Shown: positions 16,822 to 27,880, counted from the stretch's first letter. The stretch: 64,000 bases of DNA from Fretibacter rubidus (GCF_041429785.1 NZ_CP163423.1:2852001-2916000); one strand, 5' to 3'. Numbers and translations are program-made. Notes: generated by a model from the sequence alone, not told the origin.

Positions 16822-18237
16822 ATGTCACCAGACGAAATTTTTGCGGCCCATATGTGGCCTTGGCCAGACCCGCTCTTAAAACGGGACGGTATGGGACGCA
16901 TTATTTTTGTAAATGCTGCATTTTTGCAAATGTACGGTGGCCGCGTCGAAGATTGGCGCGGTAATTCGGTTGGCGGTTGGCCTGCGCCGCAAAACACCGG
17001 CCACCCAAACCGATTTGAAACCCGTGTTGCCGGGGCGGACGGCGAACAAATCTATGACTGGATTGAATATATACTGGCCGATGGTTGCGGACTAGCGATT
17101 GCGCGTAATGTCACAAATTTACTGACACCTGAGACGCCGCCGCCAGGCAATATTATGGTCACCGACACCCCCATGGACACGGGCCAAGCACAAGCCGAAA
17201 CCCATCATGAACCCGCAACCCAAGCCCCGCTTGCGGCACAAATGGCTGCCCAAACCGATAACCAAGCCTTGGACACCCACGACCCAATGCCGCAAGGTGA
17301 TTGGGATACTGATATTGACTACCGAACGCCCACCCACGCACCGACGCCCGAAACTGCTGAGCACGCTGCGCCTGCGGACACGGCGCCAATGGAAGCACCC
17401 GCGTCGGAAAACATGACCCTAGGCGTGCATGCCGAAGACACATCTGTGTCATCACATGACCCAAAAGACAGCGGCCAAGACAGTCAATCCTACAATCCCC
17501 AAGAGACTGCACAACATTCGACGCTGGATGCAGGTGAGCCCGGTGCACATGCGGACATTCAATCCGAAACGCCGCCCGCAGCTGCGCAAGCAGCCGCGAC
17601 TGAACCCCAAACTGACCCCGCCCCTCAGCCCCCTGTAAGGGATCATGAACGGCGCGCTTTACCGATTGAAAATGGTGATTCCGTTTTGGGTAATAATTGG
17701 CGTGACGCCGTTATCGCGAAAGCGGTTGGCAGTGCCATGCCGCGCCCAGACGTCCAAGGTGATGAAGAGGCCGCCCCCGCTAATCCAGAAAATCAGCCAC
17801 AAGCCGCCCCAGCCGCACCATCGAGTGATAAGAAATCTAAATCCGAGTTACGTATATTGCTGGCCGAAGACAATGCCATAAATGCTCTATTGACGCGCAC
17901 ATTACTAGAAGCCGAAGGCTGCTCCGTTGACGTCGTCGAAGACGGAGCCTTAGCCGTCGATGCTGTGCAAAACGCGCAATATGACCTAATCTTTATGGAT
18001 ATGCGCATGCCCAATATGGACGGCCTTGAAAGTACGCGCAAAATCCGCGCGCTGACCAATGTGCCGTCAAATATGCCGATTATTGCCCTTACGGCCAATG
18101 CCTTTGATGATGACCGCAATGCCTGTTTTGACAGCGGCATGAATGATTTCATGACTAAACCTGTCTCTGCCGAGGAGCTCTCGCAAATGGTTGACACATG
18201 GGCGTTAAACACACCCGATCAACGCATGGCGAGCTAG
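16822..18237 (+). CDS. PAS-like and receiver-domain protein lacking a histidine-kinase core
   Basis: 471 residues from the ATG at 16822 (GGGGATAAGA upstream; a TTG at 16810 is an alternative). The N-terminal part (about 1-100) has a PAS-like pattern: PLLKRDGMGRIIFVNAAFLQMYGG and a later ETRVAGADGEQIYDWIEY strand. Residues 105-340 are low-complexity, rich in Ala, Pro, Gln, Thr, Asp and Glu. A full receiver domain occupies about 344-471: acidic pocket LAEDN, phosphoacceptor Asp393 in IFMDMRMPNMDG, Thr in IALTANAF, Lys446 in MTKPVS. The receiver resembles those of hybrid kinases, but no H-box, N-box or G-box is present between the PAS and receiver parts. Partner and output are unknown. AmpG-like permease follows 68 bases downstream. 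Confidence 0.8.
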   Translation: MSPDEIFAAHMWPWPDPLLKRDGMGRIIFVNAAFLQMYGGRVEDWRGNSVGGWPAPQNTGHPNRFETRVAGADGEQIYDWIEYILADGCGLAIARNVTNLLTPETPPPGNIMVTDTPMDTGQAQAETHHEPATQAPLAAQMAAQTDNQALDTHDPMPQGDWDTDIDYRTPTHAPTPETAEHAAPADTAPMEAPASENMTLGVHAEDTSVSSHDPKDSGQDSQSYNPQETAQHSTLDAGEPGAHADIQSETPPAAAQAAATEPQTDPAPQPPVRDHERRALPIENGDSVLGNNWRDAVIAKAVGSAMPRPDVQGDEEAAPANPENQPQAAPAAPSSDKKSKSELRILLAEDNAINALLTRTLLEAEGCSVDVVEDGALAVDAVQNAQYDLIFMDMRMPNMDGLESTRKIRALTNVPSNMPIIALTANAFDDDRNACFDSGMNDFMTKPVSAEELSQMVDTWALNTPDQRMAS

Positions 18238-18305
18238 GCCCGCCTTTCATTTTCGCTTTACGTTAGACCGCTTTTAAGGCAGCAAGCTTCTAGGAGCACG
18301 CCCCT

Positions 18306-19637
18306 ATGAGCACAGCTAAAATCAGCCCAACAAAACGCAACTGGAAAACCGTTATTCGGTCTTATTTCCAGCCAAAAATCTTAGGCATGATGTCGCTTGG
18401 TTTTGCGTCAGGCCTGCCTTTTATGCTGATTTATTCCGAACTGGCCTATTGGATGCGCAAAGAAGGCGTCGACCTCAGCGTCATTGGATTTTTTGCTTGG
18501 ATTGGCCTTGCCTATACCGCGAAGGTGTTTTGGGCGCCGCTTGTAGATAATTTAAAAGTGCCTTTTTTAACGGCGCGACTTGGGCATCGACGCTCTTGGA
18601 TGCTCGCCGCTATTATTGGTACGATTATTGGCATGCTCATCATTGCCGCCTCTGATCCAGGAACGTCTGTGCGCCAACTCGCGATTGGCGCCGTTATTCT
18701 TGCGACATCGGGCGCGACGCTTGATATTTCAATTGACGCCTGGCGGATTGAAGCCGCCCCAGATGACGAGCAAACAAATATGGCCGCAACCTATGTTTTG
18801 GGATACCGCCTTGCTATTATCGGGGCGGGTCTATCCTATATCGTTGCGGATTTCACAAATTGGAATATTGCCTATTTCGTCATGGCCTGCGTCATGGCGA
18901 CCAATGGACTTATTGTGTTTTTCATCAAAGAACCTCCGCGCGACATTCGCCGCAAAATGCAAAACATTGGCGAATCCGTTGAAGAATATGTGGTCAAACC
19001 GTTCTTCTCTTTTCTAACCCGATTGGGTGGCTGGACACCGCTGGTATTCTTGCTCGTGGCCACATATTTAATAAGCGACAAAACCATGGGCCCCATGGCA
19101 AAACCCATGTATCAATCCGTCGGCTTTACAGAAATGCAAGTGGGGCTAGTCTCCAGCTTTTTCGGACCTTGGCCTGTTATTGTCGGTGGATTTGTCGCGG
19201 GTGCCATCTCCATTCGGTTTGGCCTTATGCGTTGCCTGCTGATCGGGTCATTTTTAATGGTGGTGACCAATGCTGCCTTTGCATGGCTATCCACAGTATC
19301 TGACCCAAAAACGGCCTATTTATTTGTCACCGTGGGGGCTGATAATTTGGCGGCTGGCTTTGCAACAACCATCTTCATTGCCTATTTATCATCGCTCTGT
19401 GATTTGAAATTTGCCGCGACCCAATATGCGTTTTTATCAGCGATGTTTAACCTGATTGGTAAATCGCTATCAGGCTTTACAGGTGTCATGGCCGATAAAA
19501 TGGGCTTTGAAATGTTCTTTATATTTTCAGCCAGCTTAGGCATCCCCGCGATGATCTTTGCACTCATCTTGTTCCTCTTTGGCCCTAACGCGGCCAAGGG
19601 TATCCGCAAGACCGCGACACAGGCTGAAAAAGGGTGA
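18306..19637 (+). CDS. AmpG-like MFS permease
   Basis: 443 residues with about twelve predicted membrane helices. The N-terminal half shows the MFS loop signature of the AmpG group: LGFASGLPFMLIYSELAYWMRKEGVDLSVIGFFAWIGLAYTAKVFWAPLVD. The middle has ATSGATLDISIDAWRIE, also typical of AmpG. AmpG carries GlcNAc-anhydromuramyl peptides into the cytoplasm for peptidoglycan recycling; this specific substrate is assumed from family resemblance. The ATG follows TAGGAGCAC, a good ribosome-binding site. mutS starts 18 bases after the stop codon. Confidence 0.83.
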   Translation: MSTAKISPTKRNWKTVIRSYFQPKILGMMSLGFASGLPFMLIYSELAYWMRKEGVDLSVIGFFAWIGLAYTAKVFWAPLVDNLKVPFLTARLGHRRSWMLAAIIGTIIGMLIIAASDPGTSVRQLAIGAVILATSGATLDISIDAWRIEAAPDDEQTNMAATYVLGYRLAIIGAGLSYIVADFTNWNIAYFVMACVMATNGLIVFFIKEPPRDIRRKMQNIGESVEEYVVKPFFSFLTRLGGWTPLVFLLVATYLISDKTMGPMAKPMYQSVGFTEMQVGLVSSFFGPWPVIVGGFVAGAISIRFGLMRCLLIGSFLMVVTNAAFAWLSTVSDPKTAYLFVTVGADNLAAGFATTIFIAYLSSLCDLKFAATQYAFLSAMFNLIGKSLSGFTGVMADKMGFEMFFIFSASLGIPAMIFALILFLFGPNAAKGIRKTATQAEKG

Positions 19638-19655
19638 TAATCACTTGCTCTGTAC

Positions 19656-22403
19656 GTGAATATACGCGAATTTAACGCTTCTATGACCCGTGACACCACA
19701 TCAAAGACGGCGCCCAAAATGGCCCCCAAAGTACCCGCTAAGGCCACCCCGATGATGGCGCAGTTTTTGGGCATCAAGGAGCAGGCAGGGCCAGAGGCGT
19801 TGTTGTTTTACCGTATGGGTGATTTTTACGAGCTATTTTTTGATGACGCTGTGCGGGCCGCGGCCGCCTTGGATATCGCCCTGACTAAACGCGGCAAGCA
19901 TGACGGGCAAGACATTCCCATGTGCGGCGTACCCGTCCACGCGTCTGAAACCTATTTACAGCGCCTGATTAAAAAGGGCTTTCGCGTGGCGGTGTGCGAA
20001 CAAACAGAGAGCCCCGCAGAGGCCAAAAAACGCGGATATAAATCCGTTGTGCGGCGCGAAATTGTACGCCTTGTGACGCCCGGAACCCTGACAGAGGATA
20101 GCTTGCTCGATGCGCGTGGGTCGAATTACATCTTGTCACTAGCGCGGACCAATGTCGGGGATTACGCGCTGGCTTGGGCTGATATCTCCACAGGTCATTT
20201 CAACGTCTGTGACCTGGGCGAAGACAGATTATTGGGCGAGATCGCGGCCCTGTCGCCGCGCGAGATTATCCTATCTGAAGCGTTGTTTCAAATTACTGAG
20301 CTCACCGCGCAATTACCCGTATCTGGCACAGCATTGACCCCGCTACCCGCGACGAAATTTGACGCGAAATCAGGTGAACGTCGTATCAAGGCGCGCTTTG
20401 ATGTCGGCAGTCTTGACGGCTTTGGCGCCTTTTCAAAGGCTGAAATTTCCGCAGCAGGCGGCTTGCTGGATTATCTGGAACTGACCCAAGCGGGCGGAGT
20501 TGTGCAGCTGTCGCCCCCGCAAAAACGCGCAACATCGGGTTTCATGGCAATTGATCCCGCGACCCGCGCGAGCCTAGAGATTGACCGCACGCAACAGGGT
20601 AGAAAGACAGGATCACTTTTATCTGTCATTGACCGCACAGTAACAGGGCCAGGCGCACGGCTTCTGGCTGATTATATGGCGCGTCCGCTACTGGACGTCG
20701 AGGCGATTAACCGCCGCCTTGATAGTGTCGAGTTTTTCACGCGCGAACCCGCCCTGCAAAACGCCGTGCGAGAGCCCCTAAAATCGCTATCTGATATGGC
20801 CCGTGCTGTGTCGCGGCTTGCCTTGGGTCGCGGCGGACCGCGTGATATTAAGGCCGTGCAAACAGGGCTGTCGTTGGGCGAGACATTGTGCGCGGTCATG
20901 GGCCGTTATCCCAATTTGGATATCCCGCCGCTGATTAACGGCGCGCTGTCGCAATTATCGCTGGCCGATAAAGGCGCACTTGCCTCGCTATGCAGTGATA
21001 TTGGCAAAGCGTTCAAAGCCGATGTGCCCATGATGGCGCGTGACGGCGGATTTATAAAAGACGGCTGGCATAAGGGGCTCGACGGCCTGAAAACCATGCG
21101 CGACGATAGCCGCCGCATTGTCGCGGGATTACAGGCCAGCTACGCCAAGACGGCGGACGTGCCGAGCCTTAAGATTAAGCATAATAATGTGCTGGGTTAT
21201 TTTATCGAGGTGACCCCAAAACACGCCGATACGATGTTGGGTAAAGGCGCTGATAGCCCCTTTATCCACCGCCAGACGCTGGTCTCTGGTGTGCGGTTCA
21301 CCACCACAGAGCTTGCCGATTTGGACGCGCAAATCTCGGGCGCTGGCGATAAAGCCCTCGCGCTGGAGCTAGAGATATTTAACGATTTTGTTGCGCGCGT
21401 CGCAGCCCTGTCAGAGCCGATCCGCGCTAGTGCCCACGCCTTTGCGGTGCTGGATGTTGCCAGCGGTCTGGCTGTTTGGGCGCAGGATTTTGGAGCAAAC
21501 CGTCCCATCGTCGATAATTCCGCAGGTTATGACGTTAGCGGTGGCCGACACCCGGTCGTGCAAGCGGCGTTAAAAAATGCGGGCGACGCCGGCTTTACGC
21601 CCAATGATTGCGCGCTCGACGCAGGGGGCACGGACGCGCCGCGCCTAACCTTGATTACTGGCCCTAACATGGCCGGTAAATCGACATATTTGCGGCAAAA
21701 TGCGCTTATATTTATCTTGGCCCAAGCTGGCAGTTTTGTGCCTGCCGACAAAGCCCATATCGGCATCGCTGATAGTGTATTTTCACGCGTGGGCGCATCC
21801 GATGATTTATCAAAAGGCCGGTCAACATTTATGACAGAGATGATTGAAACCGCCGCCATCCTTAATCAAGCGGGCCCGCGCAGCTTTATTATCTTGGACG
21901 AAATTGGGCGCGGCACGGCGACCTTTGACGGGCTATCGATTGCTTGGGCCACGGTCGAGCATCTCCATGCCGTCAATGGCTCGCGCGCTTTATTTGCGAC
22001 CCATTACCACGAGCTGACGGACCTCGTTGATAATCTGGATCATGCGTCCAACGCCAGCCTTCGGGCCAAGGAATGGAATGGTGATTTGGTGTTTTTACAT
22101 GACGTGCGCCCTGGGGCTGCGGATAAATCATACGGCGTGCAAGTGGCCAAGCTGGCGGGCCTTCCCGCTCAGGCCGTTGCCCGCGCGCGTGATGTTCTTG
22201 ACAGGCTAGAAGCGGACCATGACAAAGCCTCTGACAATCTTGGCGGCCTACCGCTGTTTACGGCGACACCACCGCCAGTGAAAGCAGAGCCGTCAGATAT
22301 TGATAAAGCCGTCGCCACGCTTGATGTCGATAACCTATCGCCGCGCGACGCCCTTGAATTTCTATATGATTTAAAAACCAAGCAAAACGGGACACCCCAC
22401 TAA
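19656..22403 (+). CDS. mutS: DNA mismatch repair protein MutS
   Basis: 915 residues as read from a GTG; the ATG at 19683 (MTRDTTSK) is an alternative start, neither with a clear ribosome-binding site. The mismatch-binding domain has FYRMGDFYELFFDDA (the Phe-x-Glu wedge) at about 50-64; the connector, lever and clamp domains follow, with NVLGYFIEVTPKH near 510. The ATPase has Walker A TGPNMAGKSTYLRQNAL at about 668, a Walker B/signature region with DEIGRGTATFDGLSIAW near 747 and the dimerisation region at the end. It recognises mispairs with MutL. The stop codon overlaps the glnD start by one base (TAATG). Confidence 0.97.
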   Translation: MNIREFNASMTRDTTSKTAPKMAPKVPAKATPMMAQFLGIKEQAGPEALLFYRMGDFYELFFDDAVRAAAALDIALTKRGKHDGQDIPMCGVPVHASETYLQRLIKKGFRVAVCEQTESPAEAKKRGYKSVVRREIVRLVTPGTLTEDSLLDARGSNYILSLARTNVGDYALAWADISTGHFNVCDLGEDRLLGEIAALSPREIILSEALFQITELTAQLPVSGTALTPLPATKFDAKSGERRIKARFDVGSLDGFGAFSKAEISAAGGLLDYLELTQAGGVVQLSPPQKRATSGFMAIDPATRASLEIDRTQQGRKTGSLLSVIDRTVTGPGARLLADYMARPLLDVEAINRRLDSVEFFTREPALQNAVREPLKSLSDMARAVSRLALGRGGPRDIKAVQTGLSLGETLCAVMGRYPNLDIPPLINGALSQLSLADKGALASLCSDIGKAFKADVPMMARDGGFIKDGWHKGLDGLKTMRDDSRRIVAGLQASYAKTADVPSLKIKHNNVLGYFIEVTPKHADTMLGKGADSPFIHRQTLVSGVRFTTTELADLDAQISGAGDKALALELEIFNDFVARVAALSEPIRASAHAFAVLDVASGLAVWAQDFGANRPIVDNSAGYDVSGGRHPVVQAALKNAGDAGFTPNDCALDAGGTDAPRLTLITGPNMAGKSTYLRQNALIFILAQAGSFVPADKAHIGIADSVFSRVGASDDLSKGRSTFMTEMIETAAILNQAGPRSFIILDEIGRGTATFDGLSIAWATVEHLHAVNGSRALFATHYHELTDLVDNLDHASNASLRAKEWNGDLVFLHDVRPGAADKSYGVQVAKLAGLPAQAVARARDVLDRLEADHDKASDNLGGLPLFTATPPPVKAEPSDIDKAVATLDVDNLSPRDALEFLYDLKTKQNGTPH

Positions 22404-25207
22404 TGGCGCGCGTACCTTTCATAACCAAGCCGTCAGCAGAGCCTATGCCAACGGGCCCAACGGCCCCAGAAACAAGTATTGACGGCCATAAACTCCGCGT
22501 TGATTTGACCGCAATTGCGCTCGATCAGAGCAATGACCGCAACGCGGTTTTGGAGCTTTTTAAATCAACCCTGACCATAGCGCTGGACGGGGCGCGCGAA
22601 CGCTTTGAAATGGGGCGGCTTGGCGGGCTGGAAATGGCGCGTCTGATTTCGTCCATTCATGATGATATTATCACGGCCCTGTTTGATTACACTGTCACCC
22701 ATATTGTGCGTGCCCCCAATCCAACAAGCAGCGAGCGCATTGCGCTTTGTGCGGTCGGGGGTTACGGCCGCGGGGAAATGGCGCCGCATTCCGATGTCGA
22801 TTTATTATTTTTAATCGCGGAAAAAAAGGGATCAGCCTTCACCGAATCTGTGACCGAATTTATTCTTTATATGCTGTGGGATTTAGGCTTGAAAGTTGGC
22901 CATTCAACACGCACCGCCGATCAATGTATGAAGCTGGCCAAAGAAGACCAGACCATCCTAACCGCCCTATTAGATATGCGCTTTGTTGCGGGTGATGACA
23001 GCCTAGCCGATGAGCTTTACGCGGACTTTCGCCGCTCTATTCAGGGGAGCCGCGGACGAGCCTATATCGCGACAAAGTTGGAAGAACGTGACAAACGTCA
23101 TGAACGCGAGGGCAATTCGCGCTACGTTATTGAACCTAATATCAAAGAAGGCAAAGGCGGTTTGCGCGACCTGCATGTGCTATATTGGATTGCGCTTTAT
23201 CTGGAAAATGCCAAAGACATTGCCGACCCGCAAAAGGCGAGCGACTATGTCGATATGGGCTTGTTTGATGAGCGCGCGGCGACACGCTTTGAACGTGCGG
23301 CGGATTTTTTGTGGCGCGCCCGTATCCATCTGCATTTCTCAGCAGGCCGCGCAACCGAGACATTGTCATTTGACAGGCAAACGGTGCTGGCGCGGAAATT
23401 GGGCCATGCCTCAGGCGCCGTTGAAGAGGCGGTCGAGAAGTTTATGCGCGAATATTTCACCAATGCACGAGAGGTCGGAGCCCTCACGCGGATTGCCTGC
23501 GCGAAGCTAGAAGAAGACAATGCCATTCGCCTACCACTGGGTCTTGATCATGTTTTGGGGCAATCACGGCGCGGGCTAAAAGGGTCTGGCTTTATCCTGC
23601 GCAATGGGCGTCTTGATTTTGAAGACGAGATGCAAATCCGCGAAGACCCAAAATTAATCATGCAGCTCTTTAATATTGCGGGTCGCAAAAATCTGGATAT
23701 TCATCCTGATGCATTCCAAGCGATTAATTTTCGGCGTAACCTTATTGATAATGAGTTTCGCCGTGACGCGGATATATCAAAAATATTCCAAGACCTGCTG
23801 CTGACGGCCAAAGCGCCCTATGCGACGCTAAAGGCGATGAATGAAGCCGGGGTTTTGGGACGTTATCTTTTAGAATTTGGCGGCATTGTTGCGCGCACCC
23901 AATTTAATATGCATCACGCCTATACGGTGGACGAGCATAGCTTGCGGCTTGTGCGTTATTTTCATGACCTGCTAACAGGTGAACTTGATGATGATCATCC
24001 GCTCAATTCATCCATAGCGCAAGGCTTCACGAATGACGAACGTCTGACGATTTACCTGACATGTTTGTTGCATGACACAGGCAAAGGCAAAGGTGACCAA
24101 TGCGTTGAGGGCGCGCAATTAACGCGTCGTGCGTGTCGCCGCCTCGGCGTGTCACAAGATATTATCGACACCGCCTCTTGGCTCGTCCGGCGGCATTTGG
24201 ATATGTCTGATACCGCCCAACGCCGCGATATTTCAGACCCCGACACAATCGCCAGTTTTGGTAAGTTAATGGGATCGCAAGCGCGGTTAAATTTATTATC
24301 TGTGCTGACAGTTGTCGATATCCGCTCTGTGGGGCCGGGCATATGGAATGACTGGAAGGGCGCGTTATTGCGCGATTTATACCAATCCACATCACGGTTC
24401 TTAGAGGGCAAAGACGCGCTGGCACCAACGGCGCGCGCTGCCGCCGCGCGAGAACAATTCGTCGAGTTTTTACCGGGCACAATTGGCACACGTATCGCGC
24501 CCATCATTGATGATTTGGATAATAGTTACTGGCTTAATTTCAATATGGCTGATTTACTCCGGCATGGGCGCTTTTTTGAAAAAGCCGTTGACGCCAAAAC
24601 AGATACCAAAGTTGAAATTCGTCGGGACCGTGAAAATGACGTGACAGAGCTTTGGGTTCTGACCCGTGACCGCGACCGTCTGTTCGCTGATTTGACCAAA
24701 GCCATTGCGGCCTGCGGGGCAACGATTGTGGGCGCGCGACTACATACTGGTCATAATGGCCGTGTTATGGATGTGTTTTATTTACAAAATGCAGACGGCC
24801 TCGCCTTTGGGCGTCAATCTGACCAAGCGATTAAAATGATTAAACGCCGCGCCAAGGCCGCCGCCTTGGGCGATATTGGCGGACTTAGCATTTCACCCGC
24901 ACGCGCGTCGCGGCGCGCTGGAGCGATTCCAGTCAAACCGATTGTGCGCTTTCCTGATTTTTCCTCAGATGATGTCTCTATTATTGAGGTGATTGGGCGC
25001 GACCGACCTGGGCTTTTATATGCGCTGGCCAAAGCGTTGCACGGGCTGGGCCTGTCTGTTCTATCCGCGCATATCGAAGTGGTCGGGGAAAAGGCCGTTG
25101 ATGCCTTTTATGTGCAAGGCAATCTCGATACGCCAGAGATACAAAAGCGGGTTCGCAAAGCCCTTAAACAAGCCCTAAGCGGCACCCCCAAAAAAGAGGC
25201 GGCCTAG
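22403..25207 (+). CDS. glnD: Bifunctional [protein-PII] uridylyltransferase / uridylyl-removing enzyme
   Basis: 934 residues. It senses glutamine and adds or removes UMP on PII proteins, which control nitrogen assimilation. The nucleotidyltransferase domain has VGGYGRGEMAPHSDVDLLFL (GG at 119-120, Asp131, Asp133). The HD hydrolase domain has CLLHDTGKGKGDQC at about 556, and two ACT domains follow near 735-815 (VLTRDRDRLFADLTK) and 855-925 (EVIGRDRPGLLYALAK). Order mutS-glnD-murJ-trpS is a known alphaproteobacterial arrangement. It starts on the last base of the mutS stop codon and is followed three bases later by murJ, so the three genes are cotranscribed. Confidence 0.97.
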   Translation: MARVPFITKPSAEPMPTGPTAPETSIDGHKLRVDLTAIALDQSNDRNAVLELFKSTLTIALDGARERFEMGRLGGLEMARLISSIHDDIITALFDYTVTHIVRAPNPTSSERIALCAVGGYGRGEMAPHSDVDLLFLIAEKKGSAFTESVTEFILYMLWDLGLKVGHSTRTADQCMKLAKEDQTILTALLDMRFVAGDDSLADELYADFRRSIQGSRGRAYIATKLEERDKRHEREGNSRYVIEPNIKEGKGGLRDLHVLYWIALYLENAKDIADPQKASDYVDMGLFDERAATRFERAADFLWRARIHLHFSAGRATETLSFDRQTVLARKLGHASGAVEEAVEKFMREYFTNAREVGALTRIACAKLEEDNAIRLPLGLDHVLGQSRRGLKGSGFILRNGRLDFEDEMQIREDPKLIMQLFNIAGRKNLDIHPDAFQAINFRRNLIDNEFRRDADISKIFQDLLLTAKAPYATLKAMNEAGVLGRYLLEFGGIVARTQFNMHHAYTVDEHSLRLVRYFHDLLTGELDDDHPLNSSIAQGFTNDERLTIYLTCLLHDTGKGKGDQCVEGAQLTRRACRRLGVSQDIIDTASWLVRRHLDMSDTAQRRDISDPDTIASFGKLMGSQARLNLLSVLTVVDIRSVGPGIWNDWKGALLRDLYQSTSRFLEGKDALAPTARAAAAREQFVEFLPGTIGTRIAPIIDDLDNSYWLNFNMADLLRHGRFFEKAVDAKTDTKVEIRRDRENDVTELWVLTRDRDRLFADLTKAIAACGATIVGARLHTGHNGRVMDVFYLQNADGLAFGRQSDQAIKMIKRRAKAAALGDIGGLSISPARASRRAGAIPVKPIVRFPDFSSDDVSIIEVIGRDRPGLLYALAKALHGLGLSVLSAHIEVVGEKAVDAFYVQGNLDTPEIQKRVRKALKQALSGTPKKEAA

Positions 25208-25210
25208 GCT

Positions 25211-26785
25211 GTGAAATTGCTTCGCTCATCCGCCGTTGTTGGCCTGATGACATTATTGTCGCGTGTCTTGGGCTTGGTGCGCGATATTCTGCTGGCGCGT
25301 TATTTGGGCGCGGGCGTTATTAATGACGCGCTGATTACCGCGACAAAGCTGCCCAATTTATTCCGCCGCATGTTTGCCGAAGGGGCGTTTAACGCAGCCT
25401 TTGTGCCCCTTTATGCCAGACGGCTGGAGGGGGAAGGCGAAGAGGCCGCCAATAATTTTGCGGGCGAAGCCTTCGCCGCACTATTCTTTCTTGTCGCGAT
25501 TATTGTAATTGCCTTTCAACTGACCATGCCAATTAGCCTGAACCTGATTGGCGGTGGTTTGGGTAAAGTCGCGACCGGGCCAGAGGGCGTCATACCTTAT
25601 GATTTAGCAGTGCTCTATGCGCGCATCACTATGCCATATCTTATTTTCATGTCACTGGGCGCGTTGTTCTCTGGCATGTTAAATTCCAAGAACCATTTCG
25701 CCATTGCCGCCTTTGCGCCCGTGTTTTTGAATGTCGTTTGGATTGGGTTTTTAATAGCGCAAGTGCAAATGGATCTGCCGCCAGAACGTCTCGCCTTTTG
25801 GCTGGCTGTGGGTATGACTGTCTCTGGTGTATTGCAAATCGGGATATTAATCTATGGTTTGCGCCGCGCCGCCATTCGCCTGCCGCTAAAACGCCCGCGC
25901 ATTACGCCAGGTGTCAAGCGGTTGTTTACCCTAGGCGTACCGGGATTAATTGCAGCGGGCATCACGCAGATTAACCTGCTGGTCACGCATAATATTGCGA
26001 CACTAAAGCCCGGCGCGCCGAGCTGGCTTTATTATTCCGACCGCTTGTATCAATTACCACTTGGCATGATTGGCATTGCCATGGGCATTGCGCTGCTACC
26101 GACATTATCGCGGTCTTTACGTGCCGAGCGACATGAAGAGGCGATGAGCACGTTAAACCGTGCGACAGAAATTGCGGCCTTCCTGACCCTGCCCGCGGCT
26201 TTCGCGCTGTTCCTTATTCCTGATTACTTGATTAGCACATTATTTGAACGGGGGCGGTTTCTTGAATCTGATAGTATCCAGACGGCCAAGGCGCTTAAAA
26301 TGTTTGCGCTGGGCTTACCAGCCTTTGTGCTGATTAAAGTCCTGACCCCCACTTTTTTTGCGCGCGAGGATACACGCACGCCGATGATATTTGCCAGTGC
26401 GTCTGCCGTGGTGAATGCGGGCCTTGGGTTCCTCTTGTTTTTCACCATCGGCTTTTATGGGCTAGCGCTGGCGACCACATTGGCGGCATGGGGCAATGTA
26501 GCCTGTCTGGCCGTCACGCAAAGAAAACGTGGGCATTTCACGCTGGATAGCGCGTTGAAAAAATCCCTGCCTAAAATGGTTATAGCCTCTGCCCTCATGG
26601 GGGCCGCGGTCTATTATTTGGCCGCCTTATCAGAGCCCTATATGAACGGACATATGCTTTGGGATTACACCGTCATGATTGTGGTTTGCGCGCTGGGTGG
26701 GGCCGTTTATTTGGCCCTCTCCTTAGCGTTACGCGTTTTCAGCCCAAGAGAGATACGCGCCGCCTTTTCTAAATCAAAACCTTAA
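25211..26785 (+). CDS. murJ: Lipid II flippase MurJ
   Basis: 524 residues, about fourteen membrane helices, in the range usual for MurJ/MviN. The opening [34 protein letters not shown] is strongly conserved in the family and is followed by [13 protein letters not shown]. Charged residues in the central cavity such as the Arg in SRVLGLVRD and the later [13 protein letters not shown] are kept. It flips lipid II across the cytoplasmic membrane for peptidoglycan synthesis. The start is a GTG three bases after the glnD stop codon, giving tight coupling. It precedes trpS by 59 bases. Confidence 0.95.
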
Positions 26786-26844
26786 GCGGGCTTGCGCAAA
26801 AGGCCGGGGCTGTTAAAACGCGCGCAAAGACCAAAGGACACGCC

Positions 26845-27879
26845 ATGACCGATACACCCCCCGCATCCTACACTGGGCCAGACCGTGTTTTCTCTGGTGT
26901 GCAGCCCTCAGGCGCGCTGCATTTGGGAAATTATCTCGGCGCGCTCAAGAAATTTGTTGCGCTGCAACATGACTATGAATGTCTATATTGTATTGTCGAT
27001 TTACACGCTATTACTGTGCCGCAAGACCCAGCCAAATTGCGCGCGCAAACACATGAAATCACCGCCGCCTATCTGGCCAGTGGTGTCGATCCGAAAACAG
27101 CGATTGTCTATAATCAATCCCGAGTCTTGGCCCATACAGAACTGGCTTGGTATTTTAACTGTGTCGCCCGCATTGGGTGGTTATCACGCATGACACAGTT
27201 TAAAGACAAAGCGGGTAAAAATTCAGAAGCCATGTCCGTTGGGCTCTATGATTATCCTGTGCTGCAAGCGGCGGATATTCTGGCGTTTAAAGCGACCCAT
27301 GTTCCCGTGGGCGAAGACCAAAAACAGCATTTAGAGCTGTCGCGTGATATCGCGCAAAAATTTAATAATGACTATAACGCGCCTGGATTTTTCCCACTGC
27401 CGGAGCCGCTGATTAAAGGCCCTGGGGCCAAGGTTATGTCCCTTCGCGATGGCCTAAAGAAGATGTCAAAATCTGATCCATCGGACAATTCCCGCATTAA
27501 TCTGACCGATGATGCCGATATGATTGCGAAGAAAATCAAAAAGGCTAAATCCGACGCAGGCGTTATTCCAGAGACAGAAAAAGAACTAGAAGACCGCCCA
27601 GAGGTGCAAAACCTTGTCGGGATTTACGCGGCCCTGTCAGAGCAAACAGACGCGCAAGTGCTAGCCCAATATGCGGGCCAAGGCTTTGGCGCGTTTAAAC
27701 CTGCACTCGCGGATTTGGCCGTTGAGAAGCTGCGTCCTATCACAGAGTTGATGCGACGTTATCTCTCAGACCCCGAAGAGCTTGACCGTATCCTTGCCTC
27801 TGGCGCGGACCGGGCCAATGCGATAAGTGAGCCCATCATGCGCGACGTTCGCCGCGTCATTGGTTTTTCAGGAGCCTAA
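26845..27879 (+). CDS. trpS: Tryptophan-tRNA ligase
   Basis: 344 residues, class I synthetase. The HIGH-type motif is in [12 protein letters not shown] (about 22-33) and the KMSKS loop is [10 protein letters not shown] near 205. [11 protein letters not shown] and [17 protein letters not shown] are also characteristic. It charges tRNA-Trp in the cytoplasm. AAAGGACACGCC gives a ribosome-binding site before the ATG. It closes the mutS-glnD-murJ-trpS block and is followed one base after its stop codon by the copper chaperone gene, so the two may share a message. Confidence 0.96.
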
Positions 27880-27880
27880 T

